NCBI GenBank assembly: GCA_947475415.1
Contig: CANJLH010000015.1
Span: 18,067 to 82,066, forward strand
From: Caulobacteraceae bacterium
Lineage (GTDB): Bacteria > Pseudomonadota > Alphaproteobacteria > Caulobacterales > Caulobacteraceae
Length of the DNA: 64,000 nt
Direction: 5' to 3'
Positions 27,898 through 37,338 of this stretch are shown piece after piece. Numbering within the stretch: position 1 is the first letter of the stretch; every line of letters starts with the position of its first letter. Below the pieces are notes generated by a model that was not told the DNA's origin, ran no database searches, and saw only the letters and a program-made list of their open reading frames with translations. The translations under genes were made by a program, and so were the position numbers.

Positions 27898-29219
27898 GAC
27901 TTGGGCTCCTCACGCCAGTTTTCACGCACCGACGCGCGCATTGGCACGTCCTGTCCCTTGCCGAGGAAGAACAGCTCAGCTTCGCCGGGCTCCACGCCCG
28001 TACTGAGCGGCGTCGCCGGCCGCGCCGCGAAATCGGCGGCCTCGGCCATCCGCGGCGTGACGATGATCACCAGTTCCGTTTCCTGCCGCCGCCAGCGGGC
28101 GGAGCGGAACAGGGCGCCCAGCACAGGCACCTCGCCGATGCCGGGCACCTGTCGTATGCTGTTCAGGTAGTCTTCCTGCAACAACCCGGCGATGGCGAAG
28201 CTGTCGCCGCTGCGCAATTCCACAGTGGTCGAGGCGCGCCGGACCGTCAGGCTGGGAATGTCGAAACCCGCCAGCCGGATATTGTTGCGCGGGTCGAGCT
28301 GGGAGACCTCCGGCGCCACCTGCAACCGGATCAGTCCGTTGTCCTGAACCGTAGGCTGGAAGCTCAGGTTCACGCCGAACTGGCGGAACTCGATGGTCAC
28401 CGTGTCATTGCCGCCGGGCACGGGGAACGGAAATTCGCCGCCTGCGAGAAAACTGGACTTCTCGCCCGATAGCGCAGTGAGGTTCGGCCGCGCCAACGTC
28501 CGGATAACGCCTTTTTCCTCCAGCGCCTGCAGGGTCGCATCGAGGGTCGCCGATCCTGAGAAGCCACGGATGTGCAGAAGACCCTGAGGCTCAGAGGCGC
28601 TGATCAGGCCGCCGCCGCCGGCAAAGTCCAGTCGCGGCCCGCTGGCGGCGATATTGATCCCGATATCCTTCATCGCCGAACGGCTGGCCTCGATGATCCG
28701 CACTTCCAGGATCACCTGTTCTGATGAGCGCACAGTCAGAGCCGAAGTTACGGCGCCCGGTGCGAACTTTTCCGCCAGCGCCTTTGCGCGGTTCGCGACG
28801 CCGGTGCTGGCCACATCACCGGTCAGCAGCAGGCCCTCGCCGAGGTTGCGAACATCGATGTGCTCCTCTGGAATGGCGGCCGCCAGGTCGCTCTGCAGGG
28901 CGGCGGCGTCATAACCAACCCGCACGTCGATGACCTGCTGCAGGCGCCCGCCGGCCCCATAGACCAGCAGGTTGGTCGACCCCAGCGCCTTGCCGCGCAC
29001 ATAGAAGCTGCGGTCTGTGGTGGCGACGATCTGTGCGGTTTCTGGCTGAGCCACCACGATGCGGCTTGCCGGCGCGCCCAACTGGTAGGACAGGGATTTG
29101 TTCTTGGGAACGTTGATCACGCGGCTGGCGGCGGCCTCGCTCGGGAAGGAATCCGCTGCGGCGGGCGCTGCGGCGAGCAGGGTCGCCGCCAGGGCGACGG
29201 ACGTGAAACGCAGTCTCAT
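27894..29219 (-). CDS. cpaC: Tad pilus outer-membrane secretin CpaC (RcpA)
   Basis: A 441-residue secretin forming the outer-membrane pore for the Tad pilus. It starts with a signal peptide (LAATLLAAAPAAA, cleavage near residue 22), then a pilus/BON-like N-domain (about 35-170) and the C-terminal secretin domain with VILEVRIIEASRSAMKDIG, ALEEKGVIRTLARPNLTALSG, GGEFPFPVPG and GDSFAIAGLL. The C-terminal VPGIGEVPVLGALFRS and ETELVIIVTPR are standard. No cpaD lies between it and cpaE, which overlap directly. Confidence 0.95.
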   Translation of the reverse strand: MRLRFTSVALAATLLAAAPAAADSFPSEAAASRVINVPKNKSLSYQLGAPASRIVVAQPETAQIVATTDRSFYVRGKALGSTNLLVYGAGGRLQQVIDVRVGYDAAALQSDLAAAIPEEHIDVRNLGEGLLLTGDVASTGVANRAKALAEKFAPGAVTSALTVRSSEQVILEVRIIEASRSAMKDIGINIAASGPRLDFAGGGGLISASEPQGLLHIRGFSGSATLDATLQALEEKGVIRTLARPNLTALSGEKSSFLAGGEFPFPVPGGNDTVTIEFRQFGVNLSFQPTVQDNGLIRLQVAPEVSQLDPRNNIRLAGFDIPSLTVRRASTTVELRSGDSFAIAGLLQEDYLNSIRQVPGIGEVPVLGALFRSARWRRQETELVIIVTPRMAEAADFAARPATPLSTGVEPGEAELFFLGKGQDVPMRASVRENWREEPKS

Positions 29220-29229
29220 TCAAATACTC

Positions 29230-30111
29230 CTAGGCGCCGGCGCCGGCGCCGCGGCGCGGTTCGTCGCCTTCGACGACGATGATCAGGGGACGAACCGGCG
29301 TGGCCTTTGCGCCTTGCCGCGGAGACATTGGCGCGGCCGCAATACGACCGCCCAGGCCCACATCGGCGCCGCGAATCCGCGCCACCGGCTCCATGCCCGC
29401 CGCACCGTTGCGCCGTAGGGCCAGGGACAGATCACCGAGGCTCGCGGCGACCGCGAGCTTTTGGGCGTCCTTGACCTTGACTTCCAGCGTGGCGGTGCTG
29501 GGGGGCTGCGGCTTGTTGGAGGTGGGGTCGGCGTTCAGATCCATGCCCAGCACGCGAACGTCCTGCAACACCACGTCTGCGACAAGGTTGCGCGGGGCGT
29601 CGCCGGTCGCGTCGGCCGCAAGGTTGCGCATCAGCATCACGTCCACCCGGTCGCCCGGCAGCGCGTGGCCCCCGACGCCAGAAACGTCGGTGACCTTGAT
29701 GGTATAGGCCCGCATCCCCTCTCCAATCTCGGCGGCCACGGACGGGCGCGCCCCGGGCCCGCTGAGCTTCGTGGGCAGTATCGGCTCGCGTGCTGCGATC
29801 GGGGTCAGGGCCACCGGGGCGCCGCCGTCGTCCTGGGCGAGCGCCGCCTCGATCGTCGTGAAGGCCCCCTCCGGCGCGGCGCCCGGCGGAAGCTCGACCA
29901 GTCGCAAATGGCTGGCGTCGAGCCGATCACCGAATTTGATATCCTGCGCGGCCACCACCACGGGCTTTGAACCCATCGGTAGGGTCTGCTGCGCCGTGGC
30001 CGCAGCGGAATGCGCCCCGGCGACGGCCGGCAGGGCGGTCTTGGCGACGACCAGGGCGGCGACCCCCAGTACGGCTGAAGCGCCAAGGCTGATCATGGTG
30101 ATTAGACGCAT
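29230..30111 (-). CDS. cpaB: Tad pilus assembly protein CpaB (RcpC)
   Basis: A 293-residue periplasmic protein of the Tad apparatus. An N-terminal membrane anchor or signal (MISLGASAVLGVAALVVAKTAL) is followed by a SAF domain (about 48-112; VVVAAQDIKFGDRLDASHLR and AAREPILPTKL) and the CpaB domain with MRAYTIKVTDVSGVGGHALPGDRVDVMLMR. A strong ribosome site (AGGGGG) precedes the ATG. It is the first gene of the operon; the upstream intergenic region (30112-30294) must hold its promoter. No pilin or prepilin peptidase precedes it. Confidence 0.94.
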   Translation of the reverse strand: MRLITMISLGASAVLGVAALVVAKTALPAVAGAHSAAATAQQTLPMGSKPVVVAAQDIKFGDRLDASHLRLVELPPGAAPEGAFTTIEAALAQDDGGAPVALTPIAAREPILPTKLSGPGARPSVAAEIGEGMRAYTIKVTDVSGVGGHALPGDRVDVMLMRNLAADATGDAPRNLVADVVLQDVRVLGMDLNADPTSNKPQPPSTATLEVKVKDAQKLAVAASLGDLSLALRRNGAAGMEPVARIRGADVGLGGRIAAAPMSPRQGAKATPVRPLIIVVEGDEPRRGAGAGA

Positions 30112-30294
30112 CGTGCCCCCTGCAATTAAACCCTTGCGGTCTCGCAGGTTACGGGCCGGGGAATTTCGATATCACCAACAAAATTAGTAAATTGGTAAGC
30201 AAGGTTAACGCCGCTTGCATGCCATAGGGACAAGGGGGCTGGTCAGATCGGAATCTGCCCCTACTCTTTGAAGGCGGATGTAGAGGAGCGCGCG
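30112..30294. promoter_or_regulatory. Divergent intergenic region between cpaB and the aldo/keto reductase
   Basis: This 183-bp AT-richer stretch lies between two divergent genes and should contain promoters for both. It holds an imperfect tandem 8-mer (AAATTAGT at 30181-30188 and AAATTGGT at 30189-30196) and isolated TTAA tetramers at 30126 and 30205. No convincing -35/-10 pair could be picked on either strand, so the promoter call is by position only. Confidence 0.45.
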
Positions 30295-31230
30295 ATGAAG
30301 GTTAGACGGTTGGGTGGCAGCGGCCTGAAGATTTCAGAGGTTGGCCTGGGCTGCAACAATTTCGGCATGCGCATCGGCCAGGAAGAATCGACCGCCGTCG
30401 TCGACGCCGCGATCGAAGCGGGGATCAACTTCTTCGACACCGCTGACATCTATGGCGGCGCCCAGTCAGAGGTGATGCTGGGTAAGGCGCTGGGCGACCG
30501 GCGCCAGGGCGTGGTTGTCGCCACTAAGTTCGGCATGGCCATGACCGGCGCGCCTTATCAACGCGGCGGTTCGCGACGCTGGATCATGCAGGCCGTCGAT
30601 GACAGCCTGCGCCGGCTGGGAACCGACTACATCGATCTCTACCAGATGCATCAGCCGGACTTGGACGCGCCCCTCGAGGAAACCCTTCGCGCTCTCGATG
30701 ACGTCGTGCGCGCCGGCAAAGTCCGCTACATCGGCAATTCGAATTACGCCGGCTGGCAGATCGCCGACGCCGACTGGACCGCGAAAGCCGGCGGGTTCTC
30801 CCGTTTTGTGTCGGCCCAAAACCTCTACAGCCTCCTGGAGCGCGGGATCGAGAACGAGGTCTTGCCCGCCTGCGATCGATTCGGGCTGGGCCAACTACCC
30901 TACTTCCCGCTGGCGTCCGGCCTGCTCACCGGCAAGTATCAGCGCGGCGCGCCGGCGCCGGAAGGCACACGCCTGGCCGCCTGGGGATCGCACGGCGCCA
31001 AGTCGCTTTCGGATCGCAACTTCGACAAGATCGAAGCGCTTTCCGCCTACGCCGAGGCGCATGGTCACACGATCCTGGACCTTGCGTTCGCCTGGCTGCT
31101 GGCCAACCCGGTGGTGAGCTCCGTCATCGCCGGCGCCACCAGGCCCGAACAGGTCAAGGCGAACGCCGCGGCAGGGGCATGGAGTTTAACCCCGCAAGAG
31201 GCGGCCGAAGTCTCCGCCCTCGTCGCCTGA
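30295..31230 (+). CDS. Aldo/keto reductase
   Basis: A 311-residue NADP(H)-dependent oxidoreductase with a TIM-barrel fold. The catalytic tetrad is visible: D48 and Y53 in FFDTADIYGGA, K78 in VVVATKFGM, and H119 in YQMHQPD. The cofactor-side sequence SSVIAGATRPEQVKANAAA near the C-terminus is typical of the YghZ/AKR subgroup that reduces small aldehydes. The ATG at 30295 is preferred because GAGGAG precedes it; an in-frame start at 30268 lacks such a site. It diverges from the tad operon and has no obvious functional tie to its neighbours. Confidence 0.9.
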   Translation: MKVRRLGGSGLKISEVGLGCNNFGMRIGQEESTAVVDAAIEAGINFFDTADIYGGAQSEVMLGKALGDRRQGVVVATKFGMAMTGAPYQRGGSRRWIMQAVDDSLRRLGTDYIDLYQMHQPDLDAPLEETLRALDDVVRAGKVRYIGNSNYAGWQIADADWTAKAGGFSRFVSAQNLYSLLERGIENEVLPACDRFGLGQLPYFPLASGLLTGKYQRGAPAPEGTRLAAWGSHGAKSLSDRNFDKIEALSAYAEAHGHTILDLAFAWLLANPVVSSVIAGATRPEQVKANAAAGAWSLTPQEAAEVSALVA

Positions 31231-31306
31231 CCGGTGAGCGCGTTATTCGGATTTCAACACCGATGAGGCGCAGCTAGGTTCGCGTGAATTGCAGGGGACG
31301 CTAGCC

Positions 31307-31942
31307 GTGGCTGCTGAAGAGGTCGTGACTGTGACGTCGCAGGCGGGCGACGCCGGCCTGGCGGCTGCACATCGGGCCATGCTGCGGACCAGGGACCTGC
31401 AGTTTGACTTCACGGCGATCAAGGCGCCGGAACCTCCAACCTGGCTGGAGCCGCTGGCCAGGTTTTTCCAGGCGATCGCTCCCTTTCTGAAATTGCTGTT
31501 CTGGGCTGGCCTGGCCGTCGGGGCGGGGCTGGTGCTCTATTTCATTGCTCGCGAGTTGATGCGTGTCCGCTTCAAGCCCCGTGAACGCCCGGCTGCGGAG
31601 TCGGTCGCCGATTGGCGGCCCGAACCACGCCGCGCCCGGGCGCTGCTTGCTGACGCCGACCGTCTGGCGGCGGAGGGGCGCTATGATGAAGCCGTGCGCT
31701 TGATCCTGCACCGCGGCATCGACGAATTCGATGAGCGCCGTCCGGGGAGCGTGCGCCCGGCCTTGACCAGCCGCGAGATCGCCGTCCTTACGGCCATGCC
31801 ACAATCGGGCCGCGCCGCCTTCGAGGCGATGGCCAGGGCGGTAGAGGCCAGCTTCTTCGCCGCCCGACCCGCGGGCGCGCCCGATTTCGCCGCCTGTCGC
31901 CAGGCCTATGAGCGCTTCGCCTTTCCCCAGGTCTGGGCATGA
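31307..31942 (+). CDS. DUF4129 domain membrane protein (MoxR operon)
   Basis: A 211-residue single-pass membrane protein: an N-terminal part of about 58 residues, one transmembrane helix (60-82, LKLLFWAGLAVGAGLVLYFIA) and a cytoplasmic C-terminal DUF4129 domain (about 100-211) with ADRLAAEGRYDEAVRLILHRGIDE. It is the first gene of a MoxR cluster and overlaps the next by 4 bp. A GTG at 31307 preceded by AGGGG is preferred over TTG at 31289. DUF4129 is of unknown function; its place beside MoxR and DUF58 genes is conserved widely. Confidence 0.8.
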   Translation: MAAEEVVTVTSQAGDAGLAAAHRAMLRTRDLQFDFTAIKAPEPPTWLEPLARFFQAIAPFLKLLFWAGLAVGAGLVLYFIARELMRVRFKPRERPAAESVADWRPEPRRARALLADADRLAAEGRYDEAVRLILHRGIDEFDERRPGSVRPALTSREIAVLTAMPQSGRAAFEAMARAVEASFFAARPAGAPDFAACRQAYERFAFPQVWA

Positions 31943-33198
31943 GCGCCGTCGCCGTCAGCCACGTCGCGCCGCCCCTATTCCGGCCACGGACGATCTTAGT
32001 CTTGGTGTTCGTGGCACTGTTTGTTTTTTCCGCATTCGCGGTGCTTGCGACCTATGCGCCGGAACTGCGCTCGGGCAAGGATGGCGGCGCACACGCCCTG
32101 TCCAACTCCGCCGTGGGCTATGCCGGGGCCGTGGCGCTCCTGAAGGCGCGCGGGACCCCGGTGGTTGTGAGCCGCGGCGGCGAACCGGGGCCGTCCCACG
32201 CTTCCTTGGTGATCCTGACCCCGCCGCCATTCGCTGATCCCGACACAGTTGAGCACCTTGCCGGCCGCGGCGTGACTCTGATCGTGCTGCCCAAGTGGGC
32301 CGCCGCGCCCGATCCGCTGCATCCGGGCTGGGTTCGAAATGCGGGCCTGCTGGGCGCGGGCAAGGTCGTCGAGCGGATGCTATCGAACCTGGCTAAGACC
32401 TCGATTTTGTCCAACCGCACCGGGGTCGCCAGCCCGACCTTCAGTATCGCCCCTGGCGTGCGTGTCATTCACCCAGACGGTCGGTCCATGGACCTGAGCC
32501 AGTTGCGGCCTGGACCCATAGATCGTTTGCAGACGATCTCCGGCCAAGGGTGGGCGCCGATCCTCACCGACGAGACCGGAGCGATGGTGCTCGCGGTGTC
32601 GCGCATATTTCCTCAGGTCTACGTCCTCGCGGACCCGGACCTCCTGAACACCCAGGGTCTGGCGAAACTACCGACGGCCCAGGTCGGCATGACGATCATC
32701 GACGCTCTGCGCGCCAACCCGGCTGGGGTGATGATTGACGTCAGCCTCAATGGCTTCGGGCGTTCGCGAAACGTCGGCAAGCTGATGTTCGAGCCGCCGA
32801 TCCTGGGCGCTACGATATGCGCTGTGGCCGCGGCTCTGTTGATGGGTTTACACGGTCTGGCGCGGTTCGGACCGGCGGTCCGGACCGAACGCGGTCTGGC
32901 CCTGGGCGCATTAGGGCTGGTGGACAATTCCGCGGGCCTGATCCGCCTGGGCCGCAAGGAGGCCGATCTGGCCCGGCCCTACGCGACGCTGGCCCAGGCC
33001 ATGACATTGCAGGCGACCGGCAATAGCCGTGGGGACCCCGGCGACCGGCTGGACCGCCTTGAGCGGCTGGCGCGCCCGTCGATGAGCCGCGGGGACCTGC
33101 TGGCCGCGACGCAACTTGTAAGATCGCCCGCCGACCTTCTGGCCGTGGCGCGGCGTTGGCGAACCTGGAGATTGGAGATGACGCGTGACCGTCACTGA
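31939..33198 (+). CDS. DUF4350 domain membrane protein (MoxR operon)
   Basis: A 419-residue protein with an N-terminal transmembrane helix (about 18-37), a periplasmic DUF4350 domain (about 42-210, rich in [21 protein letters not shown] and similar), a second helix near 285-305 ([17 protein letters not shown]) and a cytoplasmic C-terminal tail. DUF4350 proteins have a GATase-like fold but no known activity. It overlaps DUF4129 by 4 bp and moxR by 14 bp, which implies tight co-expression. Confidence 0.8.
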   Translation: MSAVAVSHVAPPLFRPRTILVLVFVALFVFSAFAVLATYAPELRSGKDGGAHALSNSAVGYAGAVALLKARGTPVVVSRGGEPGPSHASLVILTPPPFADPDTVEHLAGRGVTLIVLPKWAAAPDPLHPGWVRNAGLLGAGKVVERMLSNLAKTSILSNRTGVASPTFSIAPGVRVIHPDGRSMDLSQLRPGPIDRLQTISGQGWAPILTDETGAMVLAVSRIFPQVYVLADPDLLNTQGLAKLPTAQVGMTIIDALRANPAGVMIDVSLNGFGRSRNVGKLMFEPPILGATICAVAAALLMGLHGLARFGPAVRTERGLALGALGLVDNSAGLIRLGRKEADLARPYATLAQAMTLQATGNSRGDPGDRLDRLERLARPSMSRGDLLAATQLVRSPADLLAVARRWRTWRLEMTRDRH

Positions 33199-34141
33199 GG
33201 TGAAGACCCTGGCCCAACAGATCCGCGCCGAGGTGGCCAAGGCGATCGTCGGTCAGGCCGATACGGTGGACCTGATGCTGACCGCCCTGTTCGCTCGCGG
33301 CCATGTGCTGCTCGAGGGGCCGCCTGGCGCGGCGAAGACGTTTCTGGCGCAATGTTTTGCGCGCACCCTGGGTCTCGGCTTCGGCCGCATCCAGTTTACC
33401 CCGGACCTGATGCCCGCCGACATCATCGGGGCCAACCTGTTTAACTTCCAGACCTCGGCCTTCACCCTCAACAAGGGTCCGCTGTTCTGCGAACTACTGC
33501 TGGCCGACGAGATCAACCGAACCCCGCCCAAGACCCAGGCCGCGCTGTTGGAGGCGATGCAGGAGCGGCGGGTGACCATCGACGGCAAGTCCCACCACTT
33601 GAGCGACCGGTTCATGGTGGTGGCGACCCAGAACCCGCTGGAGCAGCAGGGCACCTATCCCCTGCCGGAGGCCCAACTGGACCGGTTCCTGTTCAAGCAA
33701 ACCCTTTCCTATCCCACCGAGGCCGAGGAGCGGCGGATCGTGGCGGCCTACGGTGTCCGCGCCGGCCAGCCGGACCCCGAAGCTCTGGGTGTATCGCCCG
33801 TGGCCAGCGCTGAGGCCCTGGCCGCCGCGGAGGCGGCGGTCGCCGCGATCAAGTTGAACGACGAGGTGGTGGGCTATGTGGTCGCCTTGATCCGCGCCAC
33901 CCGCGAGACCGCCGATCTTCAGAGCGGCGCCAGTCCCCGCAGCGCCGCCATGCTGGCCCTGGCCGCCCGCGCCCGTGCCGCCCTGGACGGACGTGACTAT
34001 GTGCTGCCGGACGACGTCAAGACCTTGGCGCTTCCCGCCCTGCGCCACCGGGTGATCCTGTCGCCAGCCGCCGAGATTGAGGGACGCCGCGCCGACCAGA
34101 TCCTGCAGGGGTTGATCGAACAGGTCGAGGCGCCCCGGTGA
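33185..34141 (+). CDS. moxR: MoxR family AAA+ ATPase
   Basis: A 318-residue AAA+ ATPase of the MoxR class, thought to act as a chaperone-like activator for partner complexes. Walker A is GPPGAAKT (45-52), Walker B LLADEINR (105-112), sensor 1 in [24 protein letters not shown] (arginine and sensor regions following). The start is a GTG inside the upstream gene, with GGAG nearby. It is followed by DUF58, its usual partner. AAK for the usual GK-type glycine before the lysine is common in MoxR and is not a defect. Confidence 0.94.
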   Translation: MTVTEVKTLAQQIRAEVAKAIVGQADTVDLMLTALFARGHVLLEGPPGAAKTFLAQCFARTLGLGFGRIQFTPDLMPADIIGANLFNFQTSAFTLNKGPLFCELLLADEINRTPPKTQAALLEAMQERRVTIDGKSHHLSDRFMVVATQNPLEQQGTYPLPEAQLDRFLFKQTLSYPTEAEERRIVAAYGVRAGQPDPEALGVSPVASAEALAAAEAAVAAIKLNDEVVGYVVALIRATRETADLQSGASPRSAAMLALAARARAALDGRDYVLPDDVKTLALPALRHRVILSPAAEIEGRRADQILQGLIEQVEAPR

Positions 34142-34157
34142 TCCGAGGGATCCGGCC

Positions 34158-35468
34158 GTGATCTATCCCACCCGCCGGGCCGTGGCGGTGATGGCCCTCG
34201 GCGCGCCTGTGGCCCTGGCCGCCGGGCTGACGCAGAGCGGTCTGTGGGTGAGCGGCCTGGCCTGGGTGCTGGCGGCCGCGGGCCTGATCCTGGCCGACGC
34301 GTGGCTGGCGGCCTCGCCCGGAAAGCTCAGCCTCGCCCTTGACGCACCCCGCTCGCTCGGCGTCGGCGCGGAGGCGGAGGGATGGATTCGCGTGGCGTTC
34401 GATGGATCCGCTCCGCGCCTTGTGGAGACCGCCGCCAGCGCAGGCGAACGGCTGGGCGTCGAGCCCGTGCGCCAGGTCGTCAGCCTGTCTGGCGGCCGAG
34501 GCCGCGCTCGCCTGCGGCTGATCCCCCTTCGGCGCGGCGAAGCGCATATCGAAACCCTCTGGGCGCGCTGGCGAGGCCCGCTTGGTTTGGCCTGGATCCA
34601 GCGGCAGGACAAGATCGATCGCCCGTCGCCGATCACCCCCGATATTCAGGGCGTCAAGGACGAGGCGCTACGCCTGTTCACCCGCGACGCGGTCTTCGGC
34701 CAGAAGGCGCAAATCGAGACCGGCGAGGGCTCGGATTTCCACGCCCTCAAGGAATTCATCACCGGGATGGATATCCGCACCATCGACTGGAAGCAGAGCG
34801 CCCGCCACGCCCGGCTGATCGCCAAGGAGCACCGCACAGAACGCAATCACCAGGTGGTGCTGGCCATCGACTCCGGCCGGTTGATGTGCGCGCCCCTGAA
34901 CGGCGCGCCGCGGGTGGACTGGGCGATCAACGCCGCTCTGCTGCTGGCCTTTATCTCGTTGAAGCTCGGCGATCGCGTGCGGCTGTTCGCTTTCGACGCC
35001 AAACCCCGCATCGCCAGCGGCGCCACGGCCGGAGCCGGCGCCTTCCCCCTGTTGCAGCGGCTCGCGGCGTCAATCGACTACACCGCCGAAGAGACCAACT
35101 TCACGCTTGGTTTGACCACCCTGTCCGGCGGTCTGGACCGCCGCGCCCTGGTGGTGATCTTCACTGATTTCGCCGATCCCACCAGCGCCGAGCTGATGAT
35201 CGAAAATGTCGGACGGCTTATGCGCACCCACCTGGTGCTGTTCGTGGTCTTTCGCGACGAGGCGCTGGAGACAGTGGCCGCCGCCGATCCGCAGACTCCG
35301 GATGACGTTTCACGCGCGGTGATCGCCGGGATGCTGCTGAAGCAGCGCGAGGTCGTCACCGGCCGGCTGACCCGGCTCGGCGCGCGCATTGTCGACGCCC
35401 CGCTCAAGGGCATGGCCTCGGCGCTGGTGAACGGCTACCTCGACGCCAAGCGGCGGGAGCTTTTGTAG
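34158..35468 (+). CDS. DUF58 domain protein (VWA-like, MoxR partner)
   Basis: A 436-residue protein with two N-terminal transmembrane helices (about 8-24 and 30-50), then a domain containing the DUF58 signature GSDFHALKEFITGMDIRTID followed by WKQSARH (about 192-219), and a VWA-like C-terminal half (VVLAIDSGRLM, then VVIFTDFADP). The DxS/DxD-type metal-ion-adhesion pattern is present as AIDSGRL and FTDF. The neighbouring MoxR is the expected ATPase partner. Its role is not established; a periplasmic assembly or envelope function is typical of the family's inferred roles. Confidence 0.87.
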   Translation: MIYPTRRAVAVMALGAPVALAAGLTQSGLWVSGLAWVLAAAGLILADAWLAASPGKLSLALDAPRSLGVGAEAEGWIRVAFDGSAPRLVETAASAGERLGVEPVRQVVSLSGGRGRARLRLIPLRRGEAHIETLWARWRGPLGLAWIQRQDKIDRPSPITPDIQGVKDEALRLFTRDAVFGQKAQIETGEGSDFHALKEFITGMDIRTIDWKQSARHARLIAKEHRTERNHQVVLAIDSGRLMCAPLNGAPRVDWAINAALLLAFISLKLGDRVRLFAFDAKPRIASGATAGAGAFPLLQRLAASIDYTAEETNFTLGLTTLSGGLDRRALVVIFTDFADPTSAELMIENVGRLMRTHLVLFVVFRDEALETVAAADPQTPDDVSRAVIAGMLLKQREVVTGRLTRLGARIVDAPLKGMASALVNGYLDAKRRELL

Positions 35469-35472
35469 CGAC

Positions 35473-36474
35473 ATGGCCGAGCTGCATCTGAAGAGCCACC
35501 GCTTCCGCGCCGAACGCGAGGCTGACTGGCGCCGGCTGGAGACTCTGCTTGACCGTATCGAGCGGCGAAGCGCCACGGCCGCCTCAGCCGACGAACTGCT
35601 GGAGATACCGGTCCTTTACCGCCAGGCCCTGTCGTCCCTGTCGGTCGCTCGGGCGATCTCGCTGGACCAGGGTTTGATCACCTATCTGGAAGGCCTGTGC
35701 ACGCGCGCATACTTCTTTGTCTACGGCGCCAGGACCGGCTTCTGGGAGCGGGTGACTCAGTTTTTCGCCGAGGACTGGCCGCGTGAGGTTCGGGGCCTAT
35801 GGCGCGAAACTCTGGCGGCGGGGGTGATCATGTTCGGTGCGGCGCTGCTGGCCTACTATCTGGTCAGCGTTGACGCCGACTGGTTTCAGGCCTTCGTGCC
35901 CGGGGAGCTTGCGTCGGGCCGCGATCCGGCCGCGACGGCCGCGTCCCTGCGCGCGACCCTCTACGATGCGCCCAAGGACGGTCGCACGGGATTGTCGTTC
36001 CTCGCCAGTTTCCTGTTCACTCACAACGCCCAGATCGCCATCTTGTCCTTCGCCCTTGGGTTTGCGCTCTGCCTGCCGACGGCGGGCCTGATGGCCAGCA
36101 ACGGCCTGATGCTGGGCGCCTTCATCGCCCTGTTCGCCAGCCGCGGCCTGGGCTTCGAGGCGACCGGTTGGTTGATGATCCATGGGGTCACCGAGCTCTT
36201 CGCCATCACCTTGGCGGGGGCGGCGGGTTTCGCCATCGGCTGGCGTGTGGCCTTCCCGGGTGAGTTGTCGCGCATCGACGCTCTGGCTGTCGCGGGCAAG
36301 CGCGCGGCCACGGTGATGATCGGGGTGGTGATCATGCTGTTCGTCGCCGGCCTGCTGGAAGGCTTCGCCCGCCAGCTGATCCGCGTGGACCTGGCCCGCT
36401 ACGCCGTGGCCGTGACCAGCCTCCTGGTGTGGCTGGGGTATTTCTACCTGCCGCAACCGGAGCGCGGGCGATGA
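35473..36474 (+). CDS. Stage II sporulation protein M-like membrane protein (SpoIIM/DUF95)
   Basis: A 333-residue polytopic protein of the SpoIIM family. A cytoplasmic N-terminal region of about 100 residues is followed by about five or six transmembrane helices (for example LAAGVIMFGAALLAYYLVS, AILSFALGFALCLPTAGL and VMIGVVIMLFVAGLLEGF). The family is often embedded in MoxR operons in non-sporulating bacteria, where its function is unknown. It starts 4 bp after the DUF58 stop and its stop overlaps the RDD start. Confidence 0.83.
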   Translation: MAELHLKSHRFRAEREADWRRLETLLDRIERRSATAASADELLEIPVLYRQALSSLSVARAISLDQGLITYLEGLCTRAYFFVYGARTGFWERVTQFFAEDWPREVRGLWRETLAAGVIMFGAALLAYYLVSVDADWFQAFVPGELASGRDPAATAASLRATLYDAPKDGRTGLSFLASFLFTHNAQIAILSFALGFALCLPTAGLMASNGLMLGAFIALFASRGLGFEATGWLMIHGVTELFAITLAGAAGFAIGWRVAFPGELSRIDALAVAGKRAATVMIGVVIMLFVAGLLEGFARQLIRVDLARYAVAVTSLLVWLGYFYLPQPERGR

Positions 36475-37334
36475 GCGTCCAGGGTGAGCCTGTGGCCGGC
36501 GAGGACGGCGCCCGAGCCTTCGTCACCCCGGAGGGCGTTGATCTGCGGCTGAAGGTCGGAGATGCGTCGGCCCGGGCCTGGGCCTTCATGATCGACGTGG
36601 CGATTATCTTGGGTCTGCTGTTGGCGATAAGCTTGCTTGTGGCGGGCGCGGCCTGGGCATCGAAACTACAGGGCGTGGAGATGGTTGGCGTAGTCTGGGT
36701 CTTGGCCGCCTTCTTCCTGCGCAACTTCTATTTTGTCGGCTTCGAGCTTTCGCCCCGGGCCGCCACCCCAGGCAAGCAGGCCATGGGCCTGCGGGTGATC
36801 GCCCGCAATGGGGCGCGACTTACCGCCGATGCTGTGTTCGCCCGCAGCGCCATGCGCGAGTTGGAGGTGTTCCTGCCGGCCTCCTTCCTGTTCGCCCGCG
36901 GCTCGGGCGTGGACGGCTGGCTGGTGCTGCTGGGTGTCATGTGGACGATCGGCTTCCTGATCTTCCCGCTGCTCAACCGCGACCGGCTTCGTTTGGGTGA
37001 TCTGGTCGCCGGCACCATGGTGATCCAGGCGCCCAAGCGCCGCCTGCTGCCCGATCTGTCGGCGGCTCCGGCCGCCGGCTTTGTGTTCAGCCGCGAACAA
37101 CTCGAGGCTTATGGGGTCAAGGAGCTGCACGTGCTGGAGGACGTCCTGCGTCTCAAAGATCGCCGCACCCAGACCGCGGTCAGCGAACGCATTCGCCGGA
37201 AGATCGGCTGGAGCGAACCGCTGCCGACCTCGGACGAGGCCTTCCTGTCCGCCTATTACGCCGCCCTGCGCGGGCGCCTGGAAAGCCGCCTGCTGTTCGG
37301 CCATCGCCGCCGCGACAAGTTCGACCGCGCCTGA
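36471..37334 (+). CDS. RDD family membrane protein (MoxR operon)
   Basis: A 287-residue inner-membrane protein of the RDD family. The RDD signature is present as RAWAFMIDV (35-43) near the first helix, and TPGKQAMGLRV (99-109) marks the second conserved segment. About four transmembrane helices occupy 37-190; a cytoplasmic tail follows (to KFDRA). The ATG at 36471 overlaps the SpoIIM-like stop by 4 bp. RDD proteins in MoxR operons are of unknown function; some other RDD proteins are ion-transport-related. Confidence 0.83.
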   Translation: MSVQGEPVAGEDGARAFVTPEGVDLRLKVGDASARAWAFMIDVAIILGLLLAISLLVAGAAWASKLQGVEMVGVVWVLAAFFLRNFYFVGFELSPRAATPGKQAMGLRVIARNGARLTADAVFARSAMRELEVFLPASFLFARGSGVDGWLVLLGVMWTIGFLIFPLLNRDRLRLGDLVAGTMVIQAPKRRLLPDLSAAPAAGFVFSREQLEAYGVKELHVLEDVLRLKDRRTQTAVSERIRRKIGWSEPLPTSDEAFLSAYYAALRGRLESRLLFGHRRRDKFDRA

Positions 37335-37338
37335 GGTC

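Noticed and set aside
30120..30215. Possible CtrA sites (TTAA-N7-TTAA) in the cpaB upstream region
   Set aside because: TTAA tetramers occur at 30126 and 30205 but no pair has the required spacing.
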